In this document: positions 56,201 to 64,000 of the stretch, one piece after another
Position numbering within the stretch: position 1 is the first letter of the stretch
Layout: every line of letters begins with the position of its first letter
Assembly (NCBI GenBank): GCA_032158295.1
Contig: CM063243.1
Coordinates: 8,378,948-8,442,947, forward strand
Length of the DNA stretch: 64,000 nt
Reading direction: 5' to 3'
Source of the DNA: Pycnopodia helianthoides
Taxonomy: Eukaryota > Echinodermata > Asteroidea > Forcipulatida > Asteriidae
Program-made: the position numbers and the translations under genes
Notes under the pieces: generated by a model
The model's database searches: none
What the model was told of the DNA's origin: nothing
The model's input: only the letters and a program-made list of their open reading frames with translations

Positions 56201-59107
56201 TGTTGAATTAACAATCCATTTTAGTATCTCTGGTCTTTATTATACTGTTGTCATGTCCAATGGTTGTCTGTGCTTTGTTGTGTTTATTTGTTTGTTTTTT
56301 TGCTTGGCTGTTTCTCCAAGCTTCTGCTTTATATAACAGCCCCATATTATGTAATCTTGCTTATTGTTGCTTACTTTTTTGTTTTACTCCATTACATGTA
56401 TTTGTTGTTATTTGGCAATTGGCATAGAAGTATGGATACAGTATATGATATCATATTGCAGGCTGGCATAGATGAGTTATCACTCTAAGCCATGTAGTAG
56501 ATACTGAATGGTCAGACAGTAGGAGGGTTAATCTGGTATCTCTCATACATGTACATTTGTTATCATTCCATATGAGTACAACCAGGACAGTTTGCCGTCC
56601 ACTAATCTTGTCTCTGTATAATTAGTTAAACCACATGTACCAATTTGAGTGCATACTTGTCCATGGACATTAGTGTATAATGCGCTGTGTTTTTAGATCC
56701 AGTTTATATGATAATTAATTATCCATGGTGTATTTTCAACATTCAGAAAGAGGTCATAGCTGCCCTGCCTAAGTTGATCAAGCTGAACCCCATCGTCGTC
56801 AAGGAGGTGTTCCATCGTCTACTGATGAGCCACCAGGGTGATAACAGCGCCGGTCAGAGTCCCCTGACGCCAGCCGAGCTTCTTATTGCGCTGCACAACA
56901 TCGATACAGCCAAGTGTGACATTAAATCCATCATCAAAGGTATGGTTTGAATGGTAGTGTAAATAGCATGAGTCTCATAGAGTGCATATCACTGGAAGTT
57001 CACATCCTGGCTTGGTAAAGAGGACCGTTAGTCTTCTTCTCAAGCCGCCACCTCAGCTTCAAAAATTCACAAACTTTGGTTAACCAAGTGATGCTTAGTC
57101 TCCACAGTCTCCTGTGGAATTTGTGAGCTGTAAAATATACCAATAGGTTAATGAGTAAATTGTCATTGTCGTTAATGTGGCATCTATGATTTGGTTACCT
57201 CCCCCCAACAGCCACTAGTTTGTGTTTCAACGAGAAGGCAATCTACACCCAGGAGGTCCTTGCCGTGGTCATGCAGCAGCTGATGGAACAGACCGCCATC
57301 CCAACACTCCTGATGCGAACAGTCATTCAGTCCCATGGCATGTACCCTCGGCTCAGTGGCTTTGTCATGAACATCCTACAACGGCTCATTGTCAAACAGG
57401 TCTGGAAATTCCCCAAGGTGTGGGAGGGATTCGTCAAATGTTGCGAGGTAAGTTGTGTCTTGGTCCCTTGTTTAAATGTAAAAAATTGTTTTATGCTAGG
57501 TTTGTTCTTCATGTAAGAAAACATTAAAGAAATGCTTTGGTCAGAACAAATGTGGGTCAATGTTGTTATTCTTACAGATATTTGAAGTATGTTTGGCTTT
57601 ATATGTAGATTTTTACCTTAATTCTTGTTTCATAAAACTTGAATGCAACTAACTTACTGTTTTTATTTCCTGTCCACATTTCTTTGATAAACAAATTCTC
57701 ACTGCTGCACGTTTGTATTTTTCCACAGCGCACAAAACCTCAGTCTTTCCAGGTGCTTCTACAGCTCTCTGTAGAACAGCTCAAGAATGTATTCGAGATG
57801 AGTCCAGACATGAGGATACCAATGTTAGAGCATGTCCAAACCTTCACTCCACATCAGGTACATATCCAATGACACCCTCGTCTGATGTTAGAATTCATTT
57901 GTCAACATTACAAGTGTTGTGAGCAGAAACTGCTTAATCTTGATTTTGTTTTCGTTCTGTCTTTTAGCAAAAGCATATTCCACCACCAATCATGACTGTC
58001 TTGGAAACGGATCCTTTCGCTGAGAAGAAGCTGAAGGAAGAGACCGAAAAGAAGAAGCGGGACGAAGAACTGAAGGCCAAGAAAGAGAAAGAGACAAAAG
58101 AGAAGGAGCAGGCACGACTTTACCAACAGAAGCTGAAAGAGGAGAGGTTGAAGCAGGAGAAACTTAAACAGGAAGAGGCTGAGAAAGCCGCCAAGGAAAG
58201 AGCTGAGAAAATGAGAGCACAGAAGGCGATCGCTGAGAAGGCTGCTGAGAAAGTAGCATTGGAAGCCAAAGCGAAGAAAGAGGCTGAAGAACAGAAGAGA
58301 AGGGAAGAGGCGGACAAATTTGCCAAGGAGTGGAAAGAGAAGCAGAAGGTCGAGCAAGAAGCAAACCTGAAGGCTGCTAGAGAGGCAGGACAGAGAGCTG
58401 CTGAAGAGGCAAAAAAGAAGCGGGAGCAGAGAGCAGCAGCAATGAAGGCTGCTCAGGAGGAAAAGGAGAAGAAAAACCAGATGGAGCAGGAAAAGGCCAA
58501 GAAACTAGAAGAACAGCGTAAGGCAGCACAGGCAGAGCTTGAAAAGAAAAGGAAAGAAGATGAGGCAAAGAAACTGGAAGAGAAGAAACGGGAAGAAGCC
58601 TTGAAGAAGGAGAAAGAAGAAGAGAAACAAAAACAGGAGCAATTGAAGAAGAAGGCAGAGGATGAAAAGAAACGAGAAGATGAGTTGAGGAGCCAAGAGC
58701 AGGAAAGAAAAAAACAAGAAGAATTGAAGAACAAAGAAAAAGCAGACCAAGCTGAACAAGAACGAAAGAAAGAGGAGGCGGAGGCAGTCAAAGAGAAGGA
58801 GGACTTGGACCTAGAAATTCAAGAAGGGAATGAACCAACAGTTGAGGGGGAGGAAGAGCACGCTTTAGAAGGTGAAGACGAGGAAGATGACAAAGAAGAA
58901 GAAATGGATGAAGGGCAGTCTTCTGATGTATTAATGGCAGCCGACTCTGAGAGCATGGATACTGAGGATGGAACTCAGAGTGAGATGCAGGCACAGAGTG
59001 GAAGGGGACGAGGGAGGGGTGGGCGGGGACGAGGTAGGGGTGCCAAGAAATTACAATCACCGGCACCAGCTCCTGGAACAAGGAAAAGCACAAGACTTAA
59101 AAAATAA
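35107..59107 (+). CDS. SYMPK: Symplekin, mRNA 3'-end processing scaffold, complete
   Basis: 27 coding exons: 35107-35202, 36998-37120, 37421-37494, 38870-39002, 39635-39741, 40571-40682, 41365-41468, 42624-42721, 43315-43373, 44202-44297, 45238-45348, 46001-46198, 46309-46458, 47231-47303, 48294-48473, 49215-49301, 49486-49678, 50778-50859, 52132-52314, 53057-53238, 53904-53973, 54384-54492, 55481-55581, 56747-56939, 57212-57447, 57729-57857, 57968-59107. All phases join without a break, giving 1472 aa (human 1274). Symplekin is the scaffold joining CPSF/CstF and the histone pre-mRNA cleavage complex in the nucleus. Diagnostic matches run throughout: [72 protein letters not shown] and [12 protein letters not shown]. 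The start ATG has ideal context (ACCATGG). The extra length is a charged C-terminal tail. Confidence 0.97.
35828..35945 (+). mobile_element. tRNA-like SINE, type 2, plus strand
   Basis: GATAGCTCAGTTGGTAAAGT (box A) and GTTGGTTCAAATCCCC (box B), then CTTTGTTCAACCCC. The other orientation is seen at 9199-9310 and 46608-46750. In symplekin intron 1. Confidence 0.75.
35994..36588. mobile_element. Family-C MITE (36206-36588) preceded by a partial copy
   Basis: Full copy with TTAA at 36206-36209 and 36585-36588. The first ~90 bp of the same family recur at 35994-36085, followed by a segment (about 36086-36205) that matches 52583-52720 in another symplekin intron. That segment is therefore a separate dispersed repeat. 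Confidence 0.8.
37971..38321. mobile_element. TTAA-flanked MITE, family B, nested in another repeat
   Basis: TTAA + AGGCCCTGTACACTATTGGT at the left; ACCAAAAGTGTACAATACCT + TTAA at the right. It sits in a family-D element at the TTAA of CTCATCTTAAGATGA. A second good copy is at 50272-50629; diverged copies lie at 14240-14545, 29748-29925 and 53990-54235. No coding capacity. Confidence 0.85.
39044..39200 (+). mobile_element. tRNA(Ser/Leu)-like SINE, type 1
   Basis: Box A-like GTGGCCGAGCGGATAAGAGC and box B-like GGGTTCGAGTCCC, with a long variable region as in class II tRNAs, then the tail GACACTTAACCATTATTGCT. No acceptor-stem pairing at the 3' end, so not a functional tRNA gene. Confidence 0.8.
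39721..40152. repeat. 35-bp minisatellite over the symplekin exon 5 donor site
   Basis: Twelve copies of a unit containing GAATGATGGGTAGGTCTTAG. The first copy is the end of exon 5 plus its donor (GATGG|GTAGGT, exon end 39741). The others extend into intron 5. Most spacing is 35 bp; two copies have a 5-bp duplication. Confidence 0.95.
41108..41289. mobile_element. GGGCCCAATTTCAT-type TIR element
   Basis: Starts GGGCCAAATTTCATAGAG and ends CTGAAATTGGGCCC, with an internal palindromic run of AAGCAG/CTGCTTAA. Related copies are at 53419-53590, at about 22266-22545 (split by another element) and at 62597-63138. Confidence 0.7.
42070..42477. repeat. ~34-bp minisatellite in symplekin intron 7
   Basis: About 12-13 copies of CCATGGACTACCCTGGGGCC followed by ACCAAACCATGACC, with some degenerate copies near 42241. 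The unit includes CCATGG and is GC-rich compared with its surroundings. Long minus-strand frames here are translations of the repeat. Confidence 0.95.
42859..43110 (+). mobile_element. tRNA(Ser/Leu)-like SINE, type 1
   Basis: GTGGTTGAGCGGTTAAGAGC and GGGTTCGGGTCCC mark the head. The tail includes CATCCTTCGGATTGGACATA and AAGAGAAGGGTTTCATCCC. In symplekin intron 8. Confidence 0.82.
43540..43885. mobile_element. TIR element (43630-43794) inserted in a dispersed repeat
   Basis: Perfect 17-bp inverted ends, CGATATGGGGCAGAGGG (43630-43646) and CCCTCTGCCCCATATCG (43778-43794). It splits a repeat that occurs whole at about 30410-30585 (GTTTTAGATGTGGG … CCAACCTGATCCC). A second copy of the inserted element is at 2519-2666, with eroded ends. 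Confidence 0.75.
44448..44790 (+). mobile_element. tRNA(Ser/Leu)-like SINE, type 1, longest copy
   Basis: Head TGACCGAGCGTTTAAGCGCA and GGGTTCGAGTCCCG; tail with CCTTCGGATGGGACGTGAAG and AAGGTCTTATATTTCAAACA. A short segment CTTCTCTCGGCATAAGTTAA is an internal rearrangement. In symplekin intron 10. Confidence 0.82.
45238..50859 (+). CDS. SYMPK: Symplekin central region (exons 11-18)
   Basis: Residues 335-692. It begins with [17 protein letters not shown], a basic stretch that in the human protein contains a nuclear-localisation-like region. Next are a variable acidic linker, the [13 protein letters not shown] and [14 protein letters not shown] blocks, a disordered segment (exons 14-15), and a second helical region with [14 protein letters not shown] and [14 protein letters not shown] … PLITERAL. 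Confidence 0.93.
45745..45845 (+). mobile_element. tRNA-like SINE, type 3
   Basis: TTCTAGTTGGTAGGACATCT is box A-like, and the T arm is perfect (GTGGGTTCGAATCCCAC). No tRNA acceptor stem. The sequence after it (ATGCCTGTGGATTTTTTTCA) differs from types 1 and 2. A similar T-arm fragment is at about 2725-2745. Confidence 0.6.
46608..46750 (-). mobile_element. tRNA-like SINE, type 2, minus strand
   Basis: GGGTTTAACAAAGAAAAATT, CCTGTGACCCC and TTGGCGGTCTCCCTATTTTG follow the type 2 order. In symplekin intron 13. Confidence 0.7.
50085..50629. mobile_element. Truncated family-A MITE joined to a full family-B MITE
   Basis: 50085-50271 matches the 3' half of the element at 461-821. It runs directly into a family-B element whose TIRs are at 50272 and 50626-50629. 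Both lie in symplekin intron 17. Confidence 0.75.
50969..51380. mobile_element. Diverged family-F MITE in symplekin intron 18
   Basis: Imperfect inverted ends, AAAGGTAGGGTCATAGATTGG (two short blocks) and CCAATCTATGACCTTA, with GCACTGCAGCTGTTGA inside as in family F. It ends just before the acceptor of the candidate alternative exon. Confidence 0.6.
51388..52046 (+). other. Candidate alternative terminal exon of symplekin
   Basis: After an acceptor (TTATCTTTAG) next to a TIR element, phase 0 matches exon 18. It reads [17 protein letters not shown] and 11 more residues to TGA at 51472-51474. Non-repeat sequence continues to AATAAA at 52041-52046. Use of it would give a 720-aa protein without the C-terminal domain. 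The LQLLVH stretch recalls a later part of human symplekin, so a decayed duplicate is another reading. Confidence 0.3.
52132..57857 (+). CDS. SYMPK: Symplekin C-terminal helical domain (exons 19-26)
   Basis: Residues 693-1093, including the Symplekin_C region (about 838-1050) that contacts CPSF/CPSF73-type partners in other species. It is the best-conserved stretch: [83 protein letters not shown] and [13 protein letters not shown]. Exon 22 follows an uninterrupted run of 17 C that acts as its pyrimidine tract. Confidence 0.96.
52433..52575. mobile_element. GCTTTGGCTCC-type MITE in symplekin intron 19
   Basis: About 140 bp. The arms GCCTTTTTCCAAGCCTCGGC and GCCGAGATTTGGAAAAAGCC form an imperfect inverted repeat of about 30 bp. 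Related to 2090-2250 and 19860-20030. Confidence 0.75.
54917..54949. repeat. Perfect 15-bp inverted repeat, 3-nt loop
   Basis: ATCACATGTTTAAAC (54917-54931), ATG, GTTTAAACATGTGAT (54935-54949). In symplekin intron 22. Confidence 0.9.
55136..55401. mobile_element. TIR element with GTAACACC ends in symplekin intron 22
   Basis: Left TGCAGTAACACCCTAATGAG and TTGCGGTGGTTCTG; right CAGAACCACCACAACTCATG and GTGGTGTTACTGCA. An inner inverted pair (GAGCTGGTGGTG / CACCACCAGCTC) gives a double hairpin layout. Confidence 0.65.
57968..59107 (+). CDS. SYMPK: Symplekin last exon: charged helix, acidic patch, RG-rich tail
   Basis: This 1140-nt exon encodes residues 1094-1472. After the conserved start ([13 protein letters not shown]) comes about 265 residues dominated by K, E, A, R and Q with no Pro or Gly clusters, probably a long single helix or coiled coil. 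An acidic segment follows ([19 protein letters not shown]), then an RG-rich run at about 58999-59047 ([13 protein letters not shown]), then a basic end. The human C-terminus is Pro-rich and lacks this charged helix, as far as I recall. The tail may bind nucleic acid or act as a spacer; this is inference. Confidence 0.93.
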   Translation, partial: QKHIPPPIMTVLETDPFAEKKLKEETEKKKRDEELKAKKEKETKEKEQARLYQQKLKEERLKQEKLKQEEAEKAAKERAEKMRAQKAIAEKAAEKVALEAKAKKEAEEQKRREEADKFAKEWKEKQKVEQEANLKAAREAGQRAAEEAKKKREQRAAAMKAAQEEKEKKNQMEQEKAKKLEEQRKAAQAELEKKRKEDEAKKLEEKKREEALKKEKEEEKQKQEQLKKKAEDEKKREDELRSQEQERKKQEELKNKEKADQAEQERKKEEAEAVKEKEDLDLEIQEGNEPTVEGEEEHALEGEDEEDDKEEEMDEGQSSDVLMAADSESMDTEDGTQSEMQAQSGRGRGRGGRGRGRGAKKLQSPAPAPGTRKSTRLKK

Positions 59108-59108
59108 A
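59103..59108 (+). terminator. AATAAA overlapping the symplekin stop codon
   Basis: The stop codon TAA (59105-59107) lies inside AATAAA. A further AATAAA is at 60310-60315, so a longer 3'UTR is also possible. No coding exon follows on this strand. Confidence 0.45.
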
Positions 59109-59504
59109 ATCTGAAGCAGGGAACTTGTTTTCAATGTTGTAAGGCAATATTCTCACATAAAGAGGTACATCTTTTATATATCGTCAAATACTCAAGCGAT
59201 CTTTCTTGAAAGAGAAAATGTCTCTTTTGACACAGATGTGGCAGACTTTCATGAATTGTTTGTGATACAGATCCATCATTTTGTATATTTATGCAGTCTT
59301 GCAATGAATCTTGACTGATTGACAGGACTTAGTTTTGTCCTGGAAGCTGATCGATAAGGCCTCCTCTTGACCTCTAAACTAAACTTCTTACCTTTGGTAT
59401 TTGTACTTCTCAATCAATCCGGGGAATATGTATTTTTCTAGACGAGATGCTCTCATGACTTTGTGCTAAACCACCCAGTCAAAAATTAGTAGTCTATTGG
59501 GGCC

Positions 59505-59830
59505 AAATTATATCTTGTAAGAAATTGGTGCTCGAAGAAAAATTGACTAGACCAGGACTTGAACCTGCGACCTCTGGATTAATATGCCGGAGCTCTACCA
59601 ACTGAGCCCTAATGTTGGCGGTCTCCCTATTTGTCAATATCTTTGTTCGAGGGTGCAGTCAGAAGCCATTCAACCTGTAACTGCCTTATAGCCAGGTTTC
59701 ACAACTTTGGTAGTGGCAGCAGAGGGATCATCTTAAGGGGATGCGACTTTTATTTCAAATATCAAGTAATAACCCACAAGGAAAACTGACTGGGTAAATT
59801 TCAAAAATTTGGGGTTGAACAACTTATTCA
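59505..59830 (-). mobile_element. tRNA-like SINE, type 2, minus strand
   Basis: Contains GGACTTGAACCTGCGACCTC and CTCTACCAACTGAGCCC (reverse of box B and box A), then TGTCAATATCTTTGTTCGAG. A second GGGGTTGAAC at 59814 suggests a repeated tail or a second fragment. Confidence 0.75.
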
Positions 59831-60931
59831 GGCGTATCAACTTTTATTTTAATATAGAATTAGTGTTTCCAGTTTTCTTTTATGGCACAATAAGATGAAA
59901 GTTTATGCGCCTTAAAATTGTACATGTGCCCTAGGTATAAGTTGAACTACTTCTGTTTTTGTTTTTATTGTCAACAACAAATATTGGATGTACATAACAA
60001 ATGTATGGCTGGTAAAAAGAACCAATGAAAGTGTGACTTTAATCTTGTACACCTAGTCGTTTATTCTTTTAGGGATAAGACTTACTGAATCTTAGAATTA
60101 CTCTCATTTTGTGTGATTTTTTCTCTTCAAAATACACTTTTTTTTCATTCCTGTGAATAATCTCAACTCGAAGGAATACTTCATCATTGGGAGGATCAAT
60201 TTATTTCCGTCAGCTTCAATGAACATGCCATCCAACCCTCCTGTGAAACTTAAGAGGGTCTTGTCAGGATTTTTACAAGTACCTATTAGCTTGTGGTTGC
60301 AGCAATCAAAATAAACAACAGCAAAGACCCATAAAAATGAAAAGTGAAATCGACACTGAAGTACCACTGCCTCAGAAAACCAGCGGAGTACTAGTCCGTG
60401 TTGTGACGCAAAATATGTCACAACATGGACTGGGTGAAGGTTCTTTATCTTCGTTGCTATGCATTTTCCATTGTCTTGTGTTTGGATGAGTCCGTACAAG
60501 TGACATCATAATGCTGTTTTGATTTTTAGGGGCTTTTCGTGAAACACTGCATTTTTTCCCAGCATGACAATAATCAAAATGTGGTGAAACCAATTTTATT
60601 GAGTTTTACTCAAGCATATGTAATCACTACACACTCATTTACCGTTCTGTAACAAAAGAACAATAATGTTAATTTCGTTCAAGTTGATCTTTAAATGCTG
60701 AATTCTCAACGTTGACAGTACGTCACAGACTGCAAACTATTTCCCTGGATGATTTGTACTGGTACACCCTAATCACTGAGCTTTAAGATTGAATCTAATA
60801 TTTTTCCTCTTCTTCAATAATTACTTATCCTGTACTTTTTCTTGAATGGTGTTGTCTTGTATGCTGTCTCTGATCAATTTAACGCATTGAAATCTTACCA
60901 TTAACCCACTTGTCACTCAAAACTTGAAGTG

Positions 60932-61200
60932 TGTTGTGGCCGATTGGTCTTGAGCTTCGAACTCAGGCTCTGGTGGCTGAGTCATCAAGTGTGAGATTGA
61001 ACCCCAGTCATGACACTTGTGTTTTGGGGCAAGACACTTGTCGATAATTGCTTCTCATCACCCAGGAGTAAATGGATACCTTAGAGGTTAGAGATTGATT
61101 AGCAAACTGTGTGTGCCAACTTGGCATACTCCATAGGATTCAAGATAGTGCTTAAGGCCCAATAAACAAGAGTAGAAATTCAGTAAGGCACTTTGATACA
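60932..61200 (+). mobile_element. tRNA(Ser/Leu)-like SINE, type 1 variant
   Basis: Decayed head GTGGCCGATTGGTCTTGAGC. Its tail differs from the other copies (AATTGCTTCTCATCACCCAG, then AAGCGCCAAATAAATGCC), a second tail subfamily. Downstream of symplekin. Confidence 0.7.
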
Positions 61201-62043
61201 ATGGATATAAAAGCGCCAAATAAATGCCTATCATTAGTTATTAATGCTGGCAAAGTGCATGGTTGCGTCCATCTTCACATGGTGCCTCAGACATCAGCTA
61301 GAGTGAGATTGACCTCCAACATAAATATGGTCAAATTATGTTTTCTAAAACAAAATCTTTACTTCAGTCTCTTCAATATCAATGGAATATTTGTATATAA
61401 TAACTTTGACAAACCAAAAAGTTGAAATGTTCCTGGTAGAATGACAGTATTTTTATTTAATTGAACCAATTCAGACAATGCTTTTCAGAACCTGCATGGC
61501 AACATTGCATAAAAACAGCCATTAGTTATAACATATTTCAAAATAACAGAATGGAAAAGTTCATATTAATCCAATTCACCCAACATCACAATAACCTTTG
61601 TTGCGCCATTTAGGAGTCAATGTCCCCATGTGTTATAAATATAGTGCAGTTTGCATTTCCGGAGAAGCAGCATTTACATGCGTACCATGCAAGTTTTACA
61701 TGCAATTTGACTTCCAAAATGGCCAGCGTGGAACAGCAGTAGCTGCATGTGACATTGGTGCAAGGGGTCATTACATGTAATCTACTTTCGAAAGTTTTCT
61801 GACAATTCTCAATCAACCAACAAAATTAATTAACCAAACAGTTTATATACCGTTATTATCTTTTAGTCAGTGAAAATATATACAGTAGAAAAGCACAATA
61901 ACCCTTATTTAAGATTTTTTGGGGGAGGTACTATTCACAAACAGAATAAGTTGAACTATTACTGTGCCCAGCTTGGATGTATCAAATGTCAGCATGTGCC
62001 CAGAAATTACCAAAATTGATTTATATACAAATGAATGTGTCTA

Positions 62044-62177
62044 CTGGGCTTGGTTTCACAAAGCACTAAGATTCATCTTAAGATAACGAGTTGTCGGTAT
62101 TACCATAGTGATCTGTATTGTGACATCACACTTCCCTCAGTTAAGATCAATCTTAGATCTTTGTGAAATCGGCCCCT
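62044..62177. mobile_element. Family-D short TIR element
   Basis: CTTGGTTTCACAAAGCACTA at the left, CTTTGTGAAATCGGCCCC at the right, with TGTGACATCACACTTCCC inside. Confidence 0.7.
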
Positions 62178-62596
62178 GGTCTAATTAATTCTCTATTTAG
62201 GTGCTTTTAAATTAATAAGAAATGTAAAACATGGAAAAACACTTTAGCAAAACATGAAAGTCGTACGTTGTTTTCCTCTCCAGGTGTGAACACCCATCTC
62301 AGAGTTAATTTTTATGACAATTTTCTTGAAGAGAAAGACAAATTAAATTGATATACTCCTCCAAAATATGATGTACCAATCTAACCAATTTAACCCTCGT
62401 GACCCACCACTTCAGTGGTGCCTATCGCAAAAAAATCCAATACAAGTTGACATTTTTCTTGGGGAAGTGCCCTCCTACCAGATGAAAATTTCTGTGCACG
62501 GATGTCACATGGGTGTCACATGGTATTGAAACTCTACCCCTGAGATGAAGGAGGGCCTTCACAGCAGACACAGTAGATGATAGTCACATTCTCGGG

Positions 62597-63138
62597 GCCC
62601 AATTTCATCGAGCTGCTGAAGCAACTTAAGTAACTTATAAAATTTTACCAGATTAAGGTTTCAGCCAAAAAGCCACTTCACACGTACCATTTGTGACTGC
62701 CTAATTTGTTATGGCAACAATTGGTTTAAAAAGCAGTATTTTCTGCTTAAAGGGAGGGTAAACCTTTGGTAATTACTCCAAAAATCAATGTCATAAAAAA
62801 AACTACTTGGTAGAAAGCATTGCAGCTGTTGATAATGTATTACATTTTGAGAAACAATTCCCTTCTAAGGAATATGGTTTTAGAGAAAGGGATTCAAATA
62901 AATTTCAATCTAGAAACGTTCTGAATTGTGTATTCCAATTACGGATTATTCTTCCTGCGTGGACATAATCGCTATAGCTTTTCGGTGATATCTCAAAAAC
63001 GCTACCACCTTTTGAAATGAAATTTTCACAGGTTAGTTTTATTGTATTATATCTACATTTATATAGGATTAAAACAATAGAACAGTTCCAAAAACCAAAG
63101 GTATATTTTGCCCTTAAGCAGCACCATGTAATTGGGCC
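62597..63138. mobile_element. Family-F MITE (62747-63117) nested in a GGGCCCAATTTCAT repeat
   Basis: The outer repeat starts GGGCCCAATTTCATCGAG and ends TGTAATTGGGCC. It is split at GC-TTAA by an element with ends AGGGAGGGTAAACCTTTGGT and CCAAAGGTATATTTTGCCC; TTAA is repeated at 62747-62750 and 63114-63117. Other family-F copies are at 23800-24102 and 50969-51380. Confidence 0.82.
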
Positions 63139-63330
63139 ATGGTTCTATCTCTATAGTTTGTGCTAAATTTTTGGACAAACATAACTTCACAATCCAAGGC
63201 ATGAAATGTTCAACTGGATAGTACAGGGTTCTGATGCTCTCAGCATTCCATATTGACATCGCACAAGGGTAACTCTTTCCCCCTTCTGAGAGGTGAATCC
63301 AGTACTAATATTTGACGGCTGTTTCATGTT

Positions 63331-63403
63331 TTAGCTGCTACCCTCAAACTGGTCTTTATTCTTCAGGAGGTAGCTGGCCAGGTACTCGATCGGATTGGGA
63401 GGT
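63331..63403 (-). CDS. DPY30: DPY30 last coding exon (rest of gene off window)
   Basis: Read on the minus strand, acceptor TTCACAG is followed by 73 nt encoding [19 protein letters not shown] plus EGSS and TAA. The first base completes a codon split after two bases. This is the end of the DPY30 dimerisation/docking motif (family pattern [17 protein letters not shown]). DPY30 is a core subunit of SET1/MLL H3K4 methyltransferase complexes in the nucleus. No earlier exon is recognisable between 63404 and 64000, so the gene continues beyond the window. It is convergent with symplekin across 4.2 kb. Confidence 0.93.
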
Positions 63404-63604
63404 CTGTGAATAATAAAACCAGACACAAAATAGTTAGAAATTGATATTTCTCAAGTTAACAACTAACAATCACTATGAAATATTATTCAGAAAGTTTATT
63501 TTCTTCTTTTTTTCAGTGGAAAACCAAACTTGGTTTTGAGCCTTTCCAAATAAGAAAGAAACTCCATTAAATACTTATTCTTTTACATGCATTACCAATC
63601 TGGT

Positions 63605-63776
63605 ACACAGTACCTACGGCTTAATGTCCCATCCGAAGAACAAAGCAATAATGGTAAAGGATTGTGCTCATGGACACAAGTGCCACTACTGGGACTCGAA
63701 CCCACACTCTGATGATCAGAAACACCAGAGCTCGTGTCCGGTGCTCTTAAATGCTAGGCTATGACACGCCAACAAA
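63605..63776 (-). mobile_element. tRNA(Ser/Leu)-like SINE, type 1, minus strand
   Basis: The reverse complement carries GGGTTCGAGTCCC and the ACTTGTGTCC tail, with TTGTTCTTCGGATGGGACAT further on. It lies in the intron before the DPY30 last exon. Confidence 0.8.
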
Positions 63777-64000
63777 TGTATGGACTACATTGTAAGATAA
63801 GAAAAGATTGCTTGACCTCATTGATAAGCATCGTCAACTCATCTGGGTGATGGTCTGGCTGTAAAAGTAATGAACCAAAACCAACACAATGCCAGTTTGT
63901 TGCCATGATCAGTAACGCACTAGTTTGACTGGAGTGTTACGGTCATTTCAACTACATTCCCAGAGGATAGATTTGGCGATAATGGTAGCTTTTGGTTGTG

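Larger units (their letters stand above)
59108..63330. other. Convergent intergenic region between symplekin and DPY30
   Basis: It holds a type 2 SINE, a type 1 SINE variant, a family-D element, a CAAAATGGC-type repeat and a nested TTAA element. The minus-strand frame at 60104-60499 resembles nothing that I know and is probably chance. DPY30 3'UTR must occupy part of the right side. Confidence 0.5.

Noticed and set aside
57908..59093. Long minus-strand frames rich in Leu, Ser and Phe
   Set aside because: They are antisense to the K/E-rich last exon of symplekin; GAG/AAG codons read backwards give open Leu/Phe/Ser frames. There is no independent evidence.
60104..60499. 131-codon minus-strand frame
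   Set aside because: No recognisable motif, no splice partner, no repeat family, and it is antisense to the likely symplekin 3'UTR. A chance frame is the best reading.

Overview
The window is eukaryotic, AT-rich and intron-rich. It carries two complete animal housekeeping genes, the 3' part of a membrane-protein gene, and the last exon of a fourth gene on the opposite strand. The protein families (eIF5, symplekin, DPY30, and a VWC/FN3 receptor-like protein) and the many short TIR elements and tRNA-derived SINEs suggest a marine invertebrate deuterostome. An echinoderm, perhaps a sea star, is my best guess, but it rests on repeat style and protein resemblance and not on any search.

Layout. 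1-12.3 kb: ten exons of a plus-strand gene for a single-pass membrane protein with domain order VWC, FN3, VWC, VWC, FN3, FN3, transmembrane helix, short cytoplasmic tail. Its 5' end lies off the window. Two exons each lack one nucleotide relative to their own splice phases. 12.3-25.8 kb: intergenic DNA with dispersed elements, a 14-copy satellite of about 149 bp (16.7-18.8 kb) and a dead LINE fragment. 25.8-31.8 kb: complete eIF5 gene, nine coding exons, 425 aa, with a poor-context upstream ORF overlapping the start codon. 31.8-35.1 kb: probable long eIF5 3'UTR with three AATAAA signals and a small TIR element. 35.1-59.1 kb: complete symplekin gene, 27 coding exons, 1472 aa, ending in a lineage-specific charged helix plus RG-rich tail. 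59.1-63.3 kb: repeat-rich intergenic DNA. 63.33-63.40 kb: last coding exon of DPY30 on the minus strand, convergent with symplekin.

The recognised genes act at different steps of gene expression: chromatin (DPY30 in SET1/MLL complexes), mRNA 3'-end formation (symplekin) and translation start (eIF5). Nothing in the sequence shows that they are co-regulated.

Non-coding highlights. Several related short transposon families insert at TTAA and share the same end pattern; two insertions sit inside other repeats, one with its empty site visible nearby. A 35-bp minisatellite has copied the 5' splice site of symplekin exon 5 twelve times. The satellite array shows switching linkage between diagnostic variants. 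At least three tRNA-derived SINE types are present. No bacterial, CRISPR or viral system is seen.
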